DNA of 64,000 bases from Gnetum montanum (GCA_015680685.1 MNCI01009575.1:72592-136591); one strand, 5' to 3'; shown: positions 35,036 through 47,589, counted from the stretch's first letter. Made by a program: numbers and translations. The notes: generated by a model from the sequence alone, not told the origin.

Positions 35036-36743
35036 TGATGAGTCATGTTTTGCATGACTCCGATATCAGGGCTGTGATGTCAACTATTTGATATCGAGGC
35101 ACAACCTCCGATGTTGGCCATCCGATATTGCCCCTTCTGTGGTAGCCTATAAATACCACACTTAGGTGCATAGTTGGGAGATAGATTGTTGATAGATTTT
35201 AGATAGATTTTTCATATAATTTTGATTTCAAGTTTTGTTGTTTTCCAGTGCATGCCTGTAGTGTGATGTTAAGTGATTATATGACATCCTTATTTGAGTG
35301 TAACGTACTTGGATGCATTATATGACCAACTAATGAATCACCATTTGATGTCAGTTGCAATGTTGGGTACGTGACGTTGGGGCCTAGATCTGACATCGGA
35401 TGTCTGACATTGGGGTATATACCCCAAGTCTATAAATATTGCGCTTGGGCTCTAGTTTTGAGGGATCATAGTTTAGATTTTTTAGTTAGAGTAATGAAGG
35501 CCTTGTAGTTTATTTCCCTTAGAGTTAGAATATTTTTTGAGTGCTTGTAAAAAAATTCTTAAGTATGTGTAGTTCTTTGTTTGAGCATTGATGTACCTGA
35601 GTGTAGCAGTGTGACAAGAATAAAACGAACTCTTTTGATAATCCTCGTAGCACTGAGAATAGCTTAATAGTTTCCTTATTGCATTTTACTTTCTTGTTCT
35701 TTACTTTAATGCATTTCATTAAGCAATTTATTTTCCACAATTAATGAACATGAGCATGACCACTTCGAGTATTCATATAGTACTTGGTAACCTAGAAATG
35801 CTTAATGTTTGGTAGCCCAACAGTGCCATATGTGTTCAGAAAAGTGGGGTGGTTACTTGTGTTAGGCTAGATAGGCAATAGACATTAGTTTTCAATCTAC
35901 TCTATGCTTATTCTTGTTGTAGGTGATTACATCTATAAAATATAAAATGACAAAAAATTCATATACCTCAATTACACTTCAACCATATCCTTGAGCCTCA
36001 CAAGTGTAATTGAGAAGATAATGAATGTTCCCAATGCCATTTCACTTCCTAGAGGAGCTAGTATATGAGATAAATAGGTACATGGAATTCGACTGAATTG
36101 TGCGTAACACCTTAGTGATTCATATGTTTGGGTGTAAGGGTACCTCATCACTCATCGCTAGCAATAAAGATTGAGATTACTTTCATCATTGCAAAATCCA
36201 CTTAGATTTATTATTACTTTCAATTATTTAAGCATTTATTGTTTTCCTTAGTTAATGTTTCCATTTATTACTCTTTATTATTCCTATCATTAAGTGGAAT
36301 GAGTACAACTAATCGTGAGCACTTAAGTGTAATTACTTGGTAGCCTAGCAATGTATCGTTTGGTACGCCCAATGACATACGCTTGGTAATTCTAGCAATA
36401 GTTATGTGAAGTCCAAGGCATGTACGGATGATTAGGAATGGATACTCATCACACATAAGCTAGTTTAGACTTTACTTTACACTATTTATTAGCTTAATTA
36501 ATCATTCTCTTTATTATCATTAGGAGTAGCTTTGGGCCAGACAACATCAATCATCATATGCCTCACTTTGGACTAAACCATATGTGACAAAGCTACCACT
36601 AGTCCAAGTGGGAGGATAAAAAACTATGATCAAGGCATAATGATTTAGATGCACAACTAGTCCCATCCATGGAATTTGACTGAATTGTGTGTGAATAATT
36701 GTGATTCATATGGTTGGACATAGGGGTACCTCACTGCTCATCA
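35036..36743 (+). repeat. 5' LTR of element P, split by a nested LTR
   Basis: Starts TGATGAGTCATGTTTTGC and ends CCTCACTGCTCATCA before the PBS. Without the insertion at 35331-36157 it is about 876 bp, like its relatives. It matches the 3' LTR (43773) on both sides of the insertion. U3 has several GATATC/GATGTTGG words; a TATA box (CTATAAATACC) lies near 35151. Confidence 0.88.
35331..36157 (+). repeat. Nested solo LTR, subfamily B (827 bp)
   Basis: Begins TAATGAATCACC (decayed TGATGAATCACC, cf. 6128) and ends ACCTCATCACTCATCG. Flanks are CCAAC (35326-35330) and CTAGC (36158-36162), each one transition from CCAGC, the sequence in the uninterrupted 3' LTR of element P near 44078. That empty site confirms the insertion and its duplication. 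TATA (CTATAAATATTG) lies near 35431. Confidence 0.92.
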
Positions 36744-36744
36744 T

Positions 36745-36763
36745 TGGTGCCATTGCCAAGGAT
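36745..36763 (+). other. Primer binding site of element P
   Basis: TGGTGCCATTGCCAAGGAT, four transitions from the tRNA-Asp type PBS. Confidence 0.88.
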
Positions 36764-36868
36764 GGTGATAGTTATCTAGATTAGTTATATTATACATGAT
36801 CATTGTAAATGCATTAATGATATATATTTCAAAAAATATTAAATCACACACATCATTAACTAAAAATA

Positions 36869-39335
36869 ATGTCTCTTTCACAAGGAAGTGATAATGCATT
36901 ATATAGTGAAAACATTCATTGAAGAACTAATGAGATATATGTTGAGGAAAATTGGAGTGACCAACCTCATGCAAGGATTTCATATGTTCATGACCACCTT
37001 GATGAAACTTGAGGACTACATTCACCTAAGGTAGAAAACCTTAGAGGTGATGAAGTAAGTCTTGCACCAAGGAAGGCCTTAAGGCCTAGGACCTCCTCAA
37101 AACCTGGAAACAATAAATCAAGGGACCTTGGGGAACACTATAAGAGCCATGAAAATCCTCCTAGTTCCTCATCTTCCTCTTACTCTTCAACATCTAGTTC
37201 TAACGAAGATGAATGTAGGTATAAAGACCAAGCTCATCATTGGCGTTAACATATAAATAAACATAGGAATTGAAACCATGGAAAAAATTAAAGACATAAA
37301 AATGAACATAGACAAAATTATCATAATCAAACGAATAGAAATATAAATTTTCACAACATGTTTAATGACGATGAACCCTTGTTGGCCACTAGAAGCCTAA
37401 TGCAGATCACAAAGGTAGTTAAGATACCCCATTGGCATCACAGGGAAAGTTTCTTACCTAGGATTGATATAAAAAATATCCCTAAATTTGTGGGAGGCTA
37501 TGATTCGGATCGACAACATCATGTACAAGCCTTCTAAGATGCCTATGCCTTCTACAACATTAAAAGTGGGTGGCAAAAGCTTAAGCTCTTTCCTAGGACA
37601 CTAGTCAATAGAGCCAAAGTGTGGTATAGGTTGTTGAAACCAAATTCAATTCGATGGTGGTTCACATTGCTGAAAATCTTCAACAAGAAATACCAAAGCT
37701 ATGCAAGGGTGTCTAACTTGAGGAGACAGATCCAAGGATGGAGACAAGAACAAAGTGAACCCTTGGGCATGGCCTTAGATAAATATTATTCTCTATTAAA
37801 TAGATTCCTAGGCCATGGTTTCTTTGAGGAAAAGAAACTTTTCAACATCATAGATGGGATTCATAATGAAACAAGGGAAACCCTTGGGATGTATGCTCTA
37901 GGTCAATTATACGAGCTACGAACCCATTAGATTTGAGAGCTAATCGAGCATGTGGTAAAAGAAGAAAGAGAGCTATGAAAATTGGAGAATGTTGAGAAAT
38001 ATCATTAGGATCCAACTCTTCAAAAGGAAAAGATTCATGTCTATGGTAAGGAGAAAGAGGCTGCTCTCAATAAGGTGATTCTACAATGAACCTTGTTGAT
38101 ACCGAAGTCTATCGATGAACTTGAAGCAAGGTTTGATAGGATGTTAAAGTGGATAAATGAGAAAGTTACAACTTTCATAGAAGGTAACACAAAATGAACT
38201 AGGTGTTCGCAATAAATGGAGGAAGAAGAACCAAGAAACAACTAGGAACACTTATTGGTAAACAAGGGAAATGGCTGAAGAAGAAGAGGCTATAGACTCA
38301 ACCATGGATGAAGATGACAGATGTGACATCTACATATATGATCATCCAAAGGGCCATTACCCAGTCATGTCACATCTACATGAGTATTGGACTTTTTCAT
38401 TAAATCCCAAATTCATGCAAAAGCACATGCCTAGGAAATTTCCTTTTCCACATAGTAATTATAGATAGTTCCACAATCAATCGTACTATTCTAGGGGGAC
38501 TTATTACCAGCGTCAACACTATCATCAACCGTAGTGGCAAAACCCACAATCATGGGGTTGGCCATCATCAAACCAACCCTACCCTTGCTACCAATTGAAA
38601 CTGTATGGATATTATCTTCAACACCATGTTTTTCTAACTAGTTCTATGTCCTCTACTTCAAATTGCTACTATCACTCTCCTGAGTACCATCAACCCATGA
38701 CATCTCCTAAAGGATCACCACCTTGCACCTCTTAGCCTCCATCCTATCCTCAATATTCTCATAATCCACCTCATCACATGGCAGCTTCAGCAACATAGGA
38801 AGGTTTAGCACCACAACATCAACAAATGAATGCCTCTTGTGCTACGAATGTGCATAAACATGTTGATACTAGTAGGTTCCCACTGCAAACTCATAAACAT
38901 CCTTTCTTTAGGATAGCTCTTAGGTGAAAGCACAACACTCATGGACCTACCACATCATTTGAACTAGCACAATGCTAATCTAGTGCAATGTCTTCCCTTT
39001 CACAACCAAAGTATTCTATGCCTATGCAAGAACTCCCATCTATTGTTACTCCAACACCCAATAGAAGTAATGAATCTAGCAATGTGAGGAGAAAAATGAA
39101 TCCATGCATACTGAATCATGGTCAAGGGTGTAATCATGGGCTAGACATCTGTAACATGGACAAAACTCATACTTTGATCCACCGTTTGTTTAATAACCAA
39201 GTGTGTGAACAACAACTTGTCTGCCTAGCTACCACTAATCTAAGAGATACCCAATGGCTTGAAAATGAAATGTTAACACTGTTTTATATATGCATGGAGC
39301 CTACCTATCCACTTATTAATTCTTACCATGGTTAA
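36869..39335 (+). pseudogene. Gag of element P
   Basis: ATG at 36869 (MSLSQGSDNALYSENIH). A Ser-rich linker (37140-37220) and DDEPLLATRSLMQI follow. The Retrotrans_gag core is near 37500-37930, with KLKLFPRTLVNRAKVWYRLL, YQSYARVSNLRRQIQGW and TRETLGMYALGQLYEL. The zinc knuckle at 38322-38360 has lost two of four ligands (Cys to Tyr by G-to-A): C..Y...H....Y. The tail is rich in Tyr, Gln, Pro, His and ends CMEPTYPLINSYHG at the TAA 39333-39335. About 820 codons, with scattered stops and shifts. Confidence 0.85.
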
Positions 39336-41357
39336 ACACTTAGTCATGGGGGAAACACCCCATCCTAACATTTAGAATTAATAAGTGTTTTTCATCTTTT
39401 TATTTTACAATTTTTTATCCTTTTCTTTTTTCTTGATACAAATTTTTCCTATCCTTTTAAATTTTTTCCACATTTTGTTTTCATTTCCTTTGTCAGTAAT
39501 CTTGCTTATCAATAAAATGATCATGTAGCCCATTGAGGTGAGATTTTCTCTATCTTGTCAGGTCATAAGGGGTTATTCGGACAGTGGGGCTACATCATCC
39601 ATCCACCCATTTCATTAATAAGAGGTTCTTACTTGGTTATAATCATATTCTTGTCCATCACCAAAGCTAAGAATAAAATCATAATCATGATGCCTAGACA
39701 AAAAAGTGAAGTACTAAGTGGGAATGTAAAGGGTGTGACTTCAAGGGAATTTTTGGATTCTCTTTGACCACTTCTGTATGTTCTATCATGTTGCTAAGGT
39801 TGTAATTATATCCTTGTAGATCTAATGAAAAATGAGAGTAAAGAGTAAAATAAAAGGGCATTGAATAAATTTCTGAGGATCATACTAGAAAGACATACAT
39901 CCATGCCTAAAGGTTAACAACTTCTCAAATTATCATTAAGAAAAAAGAAAAAAGAAAGTGTCATTAATACACTCCTCCCTTGGACAAAATGTCAAGTGAT
40001 GCTACTCCTTGCAACAGTGATAGTCTTATGGTTGTCAATTGAAGAGATGAAATAATGCAATGTCATTGGAATGTGGTATGGACTTGGTTTAAACCTTGGA
40101 AAGAAAGGCTAATGATTACTTAACCATTAATAACACACAAGGATTCATTATACCTATGGTAAGACATCTCACATCCCAATTTCTATAATCCATTCTAAAA
40201 TCCATCTCATCTCGTTATTTGTATGATCATGACTTGTGGTTTTGTGTAACGTAGAGTTATTTTCTCCAATTGGTGGTTTTAACATGTGTGTTTTGTTTCA
40301 TAGTTATGTGTTGCATTCAACTCCTTTGGTGCCTACGAACATTTTTAGGTGTGGTTATACATGGGCATTATGGACTGAAGCTTGCTTTGAGGAGGATCCA
40401 CTTGTATAATTGTTGTAACTTGTACTTGTTTGACACAACAACATCATTTTTAACCTTCCAAGCGCATAAATATTAAATCTACTACTTTCCCTTATCATAT
40501 AATTGATCCATTCCACACCATAGGTCTAATACCCCTTTTCTTACATCTTCCAAAGATTTTAATGTCAGTGACTCCAACTTCTAACACTTTTGGTGCCTAA
40601 ATATGATTTCTTACTTACCCCAGAACTATGGACTTATCCTAAAACCTTCCAACCAATCCCAGAGATTCATTTTCCATGATGAATTCCCTTTTAATATGCA
40701 GATGTGAGCACCCTGATATCGACTACCTGATATCGGTTGAAACTTGACATTGGATATTTGATATTAGGTTAATAAAACCTATATATATGATGCCCGTAGT
40801 GCCCTAAAATCTATTCTCATCATTTGCAACTAGGGGAGTTTTTGAAATTTTCTCTTGTGATTAAGAGCTTTATGCAATCAACTTCCATTGATGATCTTTT
40901 GCTCCCTACAACTCTAATCTTCGTGGTTTTTGAACCTATTTAAACCTAAAGTGTTCAATTTAGTTAAGGGAGGGTGCTTGTGTGGAAAACTTATACTGAT
41001 TTTTCAACATTTTCTATTGCCCAAAAGGTATTATAAGGACAAGAATGTTAAAAACCTTAAAGTGTTTTAATGAATAATCAATCGTGTAAATGTCAGAATA
41101 CCTAATTCTCTAACCTAAGGAACCATAACTATCATGATAAGCCATACATAAGGAAAAAGAGGCCAATTTTGAAGGATCATATTGTGAAGGATCATAAAAG
41201 AAGATTAACACCTTTTGGGCATTTTTCTGAAAATTTTTCTAACTTTACAATCATATAAGCTAAAGAACTTAATGGAAATAAGGTAATGAGTAAGGTATAA
41301 ATATATTAATGATAAATACCAACACCTTAGTAAAATTAGACCCTTGATTGATTGCAA
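39336..41357 (+). other. Spacer of element P
   Basis: No coding frame beyond chance ORFs. CTTGCTTTGAGGAGGATCCA, then CTTGTATA (about 40381-40408), matches elements II and M. Contains the promoter-like block below. Confidence 0.6.
40715..40980 (+). promoter_or_regulatory. LTR-like internal promoter block of element P
   Basis: CTGATATCGACTACCTGATATCGG, TTGATATTAGG, CCTATATATATG (40779-40790), then AGGGGAGTTTTTGAAATTTTC and AGTGTTCAATTTAGTTAAGG, the last two shared with element M. Arrangement as in U3/R of an LTR, about 570 bp before the env-like ATG. No PBS follows it, so it is not an ordinary 5' LTR. Confidence 0.5.
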
Positions 41358-43611
41358 ATGGCCCCAAAAGGAGGAGGACAAGAAGGACCTTCACAAGGAG
41401 TAAGCAAATGATCAAGAGGTGGTAGAGGCCAACAAGGAGAACAAGTTAAGCATGAGAAATAGGAGGCCTAGTCATTTAGCATTCATCAACAGGCTCATGC
41501 TATAGGGTAGTTGGTCCAAGGAGAGGCCATGGAACCACAAGCTCCAGTGCAAGGACAACACCTCACATTGTTCCCAAAATTCCTTAAAGTCATTTAGGAG
41601 AAATCCATGTTAACCACTGTCATCATGGAAATGAACTTCAATCCATTTATGGCATTTGTTCCTAAGGTAGTTCAAACTCAACTTCAGGCGTTACCATTAT
41701 GGCACATCCTTTCTGACAGTGGTGAATGATACCTCGATGAGACATATCAATTTTGGCATAACAAAGAAGGCACCATAGTGAACATTGGCGAAGTTACTGT
41801 ATCTTTTTTAGTCAAAACAATCATAGAGGCTTTGAATATGCCAAATGTGGGGGCCAAGTTGGCACATATGTCCACAAAATTCAATCTAGAAACAAGAAAG
41901 TTATGGCTGAAATAGGCATACAATAAAGATAATAAGACATATAATGAGTTGACTTTGGAAGAGAGGACCTGTTTTAAACTAGGCACATATCACCTCTTCC
42001 CAACTCAAGGGCTCAACAAAATTTCAACATATGAGGCTAGGGGAAGTGTAATATTAATGGGAAAATACATTGCTAATCTTCTCCAATTAAAGTACAAAAA
42101 AAATGCAAAGGTGGTTTGAAGAAAAGAAGGCAAGGAAGCCAGCACTTTTGTTCCCTTGCTTGATCAAGAAGCTATGTAAGTGTGCTAGAATCCTAGGATA
42201 CACAATGATGTTTTTAAGAGGGATTAGAATGCTTCCTTTGCTAAATTACTTAAACCTACATCTCCAAGGAAGGACCTTGGTGAAGAACAAGAAACAAAAA
42301 AGGAGCCAGAATTGGAAAAAGCAATAGAGCAAGAGCCCAAGCAGTGTGTGAGCCACAAGTTCCACCACCACTACCACAAGATTACCAGCCTACAATGAGC
42401 CATCTACAAAGAATTACTGAAACTCTCAGTTGGGGAAGTAGGGATGAATCAAACCTTTTCCAAGTTATTAATTATGTCATGTATCCCACAATTTTTGTTG
42501 ATTCGACAAGGGGGTAGATTTCATTATAATTGAGAGAAGAATTCCAATGGTAATGATAAATCTCTAGTAATGCCACATCATTTTAGGTGATCCTTGAAAT
42601 AAGAGAAGGTTCCATAGTAGTGGTCATGAGGTATCAAGATGTGGTGGACACAACAGAGGTGATGACATATCACATCAAAGAATCTTTCAATGTGTCTGTT
42701 GTGTTCCCAGTGAACTTGATTGGGACCAAAGATGCACCAATGTTTGCTAGGACTTCAATAACTCCTATAGCCCATGAGGAAATTCTTAATAGATTGTTAT
42801 AGATGGGACAAGTAATGACAACCCTTTTTGACATCCCCAATGATGTCACTGTAGTGCAATTGAACCCCATCACCACAAAAGGGAGGCTAGTCATGGCTAA
42901 GACTAGGGTGGAACATGTAGAAAGGGAAGTGCATTGACTACAACAAGAGTTGGAGACCCTGAGAGCTAAAAGAAGAAAGCCTACCTAGTTTGTTGCACCT
43001 AACCAACTAGATTAATTTTGAATAGAGCAGTTGAACCTATTGATTGAATAGAACAACGTTATTAAGAAAGAGAAGGAGAAGGTAGTCTGGAATGCTTTAG
43101 CTATTGAAGCTCAAGCATATGCCCATGCAAAAGCATTGGCCATTACATAAGAAGAAAATGAATAGCTTGTTGTGAATAACATAAGGTTGACCACTATGCA
43201 TTATATGAAAAAGAGTTTACAAACAGAAAAAATTCCTTACAAAAACTTCACATGGCAAACTTAGGATTCAAGGTGATTAAGGCCTGCTATCATGGACAAA
43301 AAGATGTAGCCTTAGACCTAGCTAGGAGATTAAAAAATCACTAGGAATTGAAAGAAAAGGTTAGGGGATTTAAGGAGGAACGATGGCAGTTTGTCACTTG
43401 GTACATGAAAGCAAAAAAAATGTTCTTGTAGCTACCATGGCCATGGGATGTACCAGCTCTAGCACACATAAATTCAATAGCTTGGATGGTACATGATACA
43501 AGGACGAAGGAAGAAAAGTTTTAGGTACTCTTAAACTACTACAAATTCCAAAAGCCTAGAGACAAAGGAAAGTGACCCATGGAAGAGCCAACACCTTTGG
43601 GAACTACATGA
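41358..43611 (+). pseudogene. Env-like ORF of element P
   Basis: ATG at 41358 (MAPKGGGQEGPSQGV); TGA at 43609-43611 after EEPTPLGTT. Aligns with the ORF of element M: LPLWHILSDS.E.YLDETYQ, VNIGEVTVSFLVKTI, LNMPNVGAKLA, LTLEERTCFKLGTYHLFP, ISTYEARGSVILMGKYI, LLFPCLIKKLCKCA, MSHLQRITETLSWGSRDE, then a Glu/Lys-rich half. Features of the Athila env-like 'plant transposon' domain. About 750 codons with many stops; no obvious signal peptide or membrane anchor. Expression may once have used the upstream promoter-like block. Confidence 0.7.
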
Positions 43612-43764
43612 GCTTTCCTAGTTTTGTGTCTTTTAATGTTGTGTCCATATTTTTTGTAAAACACCACTATGGCATGTAAAAGTCAATTTGTGTATCTAGT
43701 CTAGTTAGTGAATAATCCCATACCTTCCCAATATTTTGTAAAGACCTTGTTCTTCATTTTAACT

Positions 43765-44502
43765 TGAGGGTATGATGAGTCATGTTTTGCATCATTCTAA
43801 TATCATATATCTGATATCAAGGCCACGATGTTAGGTATTTGATATTATGACACAACCTTTGATGTTGGGCATTTGATATCACCCCTTCCGTACTAGCCTA
43901 TAACTACCATGCTTGGATACATGGTTGGGAGATAGATTTTTGAGAGATTTTAGATAGTTTTTTCATAGATTTTTTATTTCAAGTTTTGTTGTTTTCTAGT
44001 ACATACATGCAGTGTGATGTTAAGTGATTGTATGAAATCCTTATTTGAGTGTGACATACTTGGACACATTTCATGACCAGCAATAAAGATCAAGATTACT
44101 TTCATCATTGCATCATCCACTTAGATTTATTATTGCTTTCAATTGTTTAACCATTTACTGTTTTCCTTAGTTAATGTTTCCATTTATTGCTCTTTATTAT
44201 TCCTATCATTAAATGGAATGAGTAAAACTAATTATGAGCACTTAAGTATAATTACTTGGTAGCCTGATAGTGTATTGTTTGGTACACCCAGTGATGCATG
44301 CTTGGTAATTCCAGTGATACATGAAGTCCAAGGTGTCTATGAATGATTAGGAATAGATACTCATTGCACATAGGCTAGTTTAGACTTTACTTTTCACTAT
44401 TAATTATCCATCTCTTTATTATCATTAGGAGTAGCTTAGGGCTAGACAACATCAATCATCATATGCCTCACTTTGCACTAAACTATACATGATAAAGCTA
44501 CC
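43765..44502 (+). repeat. PPT and truncated 3' LTR of element P
   Basis: TTGAGGGTA (43764-43772) is PPT-like. The LTR starts TGATGAGTCATG at 43773 and follows the 5' LTR until GATAAAGCTACCA, then ends near 44502. It carries the uninterrupted target site of the nested LTR (ATGACCAGCAATAAAG). Confidence 0.85.
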
Positions 44503-45107
44503 AAAATCAATTTTGAGCAACACCGACAAGCCTTCCATTCATCTATGAATCCATAATAGGTCAAATTCCATCATTCAAACTATTTTTTTCTTACTCAAAG
44601 TAAATACAAACTTATCATTTTCAATCTACACTTTGTATTTCATGCTATTGTAGCTTTTGGGCTTTCCTAAGAGGGTTTAGGGTTTAGCTTATGTAATAAT
44701 GCATTTTTGTTTATTAGGACGAAAAAACCAAATCCTTTCCCATATATTGGTATATCATTTATCATTTTTTTTGCTTTGTACTCATTCTAAATATATTAAT
44801 TTTGCTTATATATCATTTTTATCACTCATATTTAGTCAAATTTATCACTAAGTGAATTGTGATTGATTAATACCCCTGTTAGTTCTAATCTTGGTCAATA
44901 GGGTAATTCTATATTTGATCAGAGGTTTGTGCCCCTTTGTTTCTTTATCATTGATCTATCAAGGGTCATACCATTTCAAAGACTATTTATAGCTATAAAT
45001 CATACAGATAAATGCTTGGTTCATGAAGGTGTTTATTTCCACAAAAATGTTCTTCATTCTTCTACAAGGGTACCTTCATGAACTAAGTATTAAATTGCTT
45101 AGCATGT
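44503..45107. other. Non-coding, no feature recognised
   Basis: AT-rich junction between element P and an LTR scrap. It includes AGGGTTTAGGGTTTAG at 44672-44687. Confidence 0.4.
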
Positions 45108-45310
45108 GATGAGCAGTGGGTACCCCCTACATCCAACTATAAAAATCACAAGGGTTCACATGGAATCTAGTTAAATTTCATGGATGGGACTAGTGTGGTA
45201 TCTAGATTGTTAAGTATTGATCGCAGGTCACTATTTTCTCACTTGGACTAGTGGTATTTGGTCACGTATGGTTTAGTCTAAAGTGAGGCATATGATTATT
45301 AATTTTGTGT
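45108..45310 (-). repeat. LTR fragment of the Athila-like family
   Basis: TGATGAGCAGTGGGTACCCC through CACGTATGGTTTAGTC and AGTGAGGCATATGATTA matches the U5 end of the other LTRs in minus orientation. Truncated where the element VI protease begins. Confidence 0.8.
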
Positions 45311-45317
45311 GTACAAG

Positions 45318-45688
45318 GCTAAATTATATGAAAGTGATTAAATTCCCTATTGGATTTAAAAGACAACATTAATATCATGCCTCATGAAATGGCTAGGATG
45401 CTTAATATTAAGGATATCAAAGGAGTAAACATGCCAATGTCATTGGCTAATGGATCAAATGTTAAACTCATAGGAATAGTAGAGGACTTGATAATTGAGG
45501 TAGAAAAAGGAAAATATCCAACTAACTTTGTTTTTTTGGAAGTAAAAGATCCTAATTGTTTTCTTATTATATTAGGTAGACCTTGGTTAGTAACAAGTGA
45601 TGTAGTAATTAGTTGTAGATCTAGACAACTTCAACTCTGCTTTACAAATCTTACTTTTAGACTACATATATATGATAAGGTAAAATAA
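45318..45688 (+). pseudogene. Ty3 protease fragment of element VI
   Basis: NINIMPHEMARMLNIKDIKG, then LANGSNVKLIGIVEDLIIEV and CFLIILGRPWLVTSDVVIS: the flap and C-terminal IILGRPWL motif of a Ty3 aspartic protease. The catalytic DTG/DSG segment before NINIMP is destroyed at the truncated left edge. Open for 112 codons; cleaves the polyprotein in living relatives. Confidence 0.85.
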
Positions 45689-46790
45689 GATCATTTAAAT
45701 GTATACTTGAAGGAAGAAAGAATGCTCTACACTTTACCCACTTCAATAATGGTAGAAGATAGGGAAACCTTAGTGTTGAATAATTTTGAGGAAGGACCTT
45801 TAGACGCCTCAACTAAAGAAAAACAAGATCTCCTTGACCAAATTTTGAATTTGGGCTAAGGGAATATTGGAGAAATAATTCAACCTTCAAATAAAGTTTC
45901 CTTAGATCTTAGAGAACTACCTAGTACACTTAAGTATGTCTTCCTAGATCAAAATAAACTGTTAGTAATAAATCCCCAACTTACTAATAAGGAAGAAAGA
46001 AATTTATTAGAAATTTTGCATAGAAAGTATAAGGCATTTGCATGGAGTTATGAGGACCTTCACCAAACATCTTCCAACATCATATCTATCCAAAGGAAAA
46101 TGTAAAAGTAGTAAGAATTCGCCAAGATGAATTAATCCAACCTTAAAACAAATTGTCAAGGATGAAATTTTAAAACTTTGGAAAGAAGGGATTGTTTATC
46201 TAATAGCTAATAGTGAATGGATAAGCCCCATTACTGTAGTTTCAAAAAGGGTGGAAAATGGAGAGTTTGTGTGGATTATAGAAGGTTAAACCAAAATACA
46301 AAGAAAGATAATTTTTCATTACCATACATAGATCAAATTATGGAAAAGTTAGAAGGACATAAATATAATTATTATTTGGATGGATTTGATGGATACAATC
46401 AAATAGCCATTTCCCTTGAAGACCAACATAAAATAATCTTTACATGTCCTTATGGAACTTTTTCTTATCAATGAATACATTTTGGCCTTTGTAATGCACC
46501 AACCACTTTCCAAAGAGCCATGATCTCAATATTTTCTGATATGTTAGAAGATTATGTTGAAGTTTTTAGGATGATTTTTCAATATATGGGAGTACTTATG
46601 ATGAAACTTTGCAACATCTAGATGTATTAATAAAAATTTAAAATTAAGTTGAGAAAAGAGTCACTTAATGGTTACAAGTGACATAGTGTTAGGACATATT
46701 ATTTCTAAAGATGGGATAAGGATGGATGACGAAAAAGTAAGAGTCATATTTGCACTTCTAGCTCCAACTAATTTAAAGACTCTTTGATCT
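45689..46790 (+). pseudogene. Ty3 reverse transcriptase of element VI
   Basis: A linker (LPSTLKYVFLDQ, LLEILHRKYKAFAWSYEDL) leads to WISPITVV, KGGKWRVCVDYRRLN, PYIDQIMEKLEGH, FDGYNQIAISLED and HFGLCNAPTTFQRAM. The active-site FMDD region near 46563-46577 has lost one base and cannot be read through. Stops at 46472 and elsewhere. Order and spacing are those of Athila/Tat-group pol. Confidence 0.92.
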
Positions 46791-47365
46791 TTTCTAGGAC
46801 ATGATGGGTATTATAGAAGGTTTATCAAAGACTTTTCAAAAATTGCTAAACCATTATACATGCTCTTAGAAAAAGATGTTTCATTTGTTTGGACTAATGA
46901 TTGTCAAGAAGCATTCTTGGAATTGAAAAAATGAGTAACCACAGTCCCTATATTAAATGCACCTAATTAGGATTATCCATTTGATTTAATGTGTGATGCT
47001 AGTGACATAGTAGTAGGAACAGTTTTAGTACAATACATTGATCATAAGTCACAAGTGATTTATTATGTGTCCAAAAGTTTAGACCAAGCCCAAGTAAATT
47101 ATACAACTATAGAAAAAGAATTATTAGCCATTGTATACACTCTAGATAAATTCAGACATTCTTTAATAGGATATAAAACTAGAGTATATGTTGATCATTT
47201 AGCCATTAAATTCTTAGCTACCAAAAAAAAAATAGAAAATGCAAGAATAATGAGATGATGCTTATTACTCCAAGAATTTGACCTAGATATTTTAGATAAA
47301 AGAGGTAGGGAAAATGTAGTATCAGATAATCTTTCAAGGCTAGAAACTATCGATGAGAATTGAAC
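46791..47365 (+). pseudogene. Ty3 RNase H of element VI
   Basis: LGHDGYYRRFIKDFSKI and HMLLEKDVSF-like linker residues precede FDLMCDASDIVVGTVLVQ (first catalytic Asp), EKELLAIVYTLDKFRHSLIG (Glu) and VYVDHLAIKF (Asp). DKRGRENVVSDNLSRLE marks its end. Few lesions in this part. Confidence 0.92.
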
Positions 47366-47589
47366 ACCAGGAGTCTTTCATGATAAATCTCCTGATGAAC
47401 AAATTTTTTCTACAAGAAAGGATCCTTGGTTTGCTGTTATAGCCAACTATCTAGCCACTATGAAAACTCCTACCAATTGAACTAAGAAATAAAAGAAATC
47501 TTTCTTACGTAGCATATCTAGGTACATTTGGAGTAGTCTGTATCTCTATCGAATATGTAAAGATAACATAGCAAGAAGATGTGTGGTTG

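Larger units (their letters stand above)
35036..44502 (+). mobile_element. Element P: pol-less gag/env-like Ty3 element
   Basis: 5' LTR (35036-36743, with a nested LTR), PBS 36745-36763, gag 36869-39335, spacer, internal promoter-like block about 40715-40980, env-like ORF 41358-43611, PPT-like GAGGGTA, 3' LTR from 43773 (truncated about 44502). Same plan as element M, opposite orientation, different site. No pol motifs in the 2.0 kb between gag and env-like ORF. Confidence 0.85.

Noticed and set aside
44672-44687. AGGGTTTAGGGTTTAG, two plant telomere-like units
   Set aside because: Only about two units in AT-rich DNA; too short to call an interstitial telomere.
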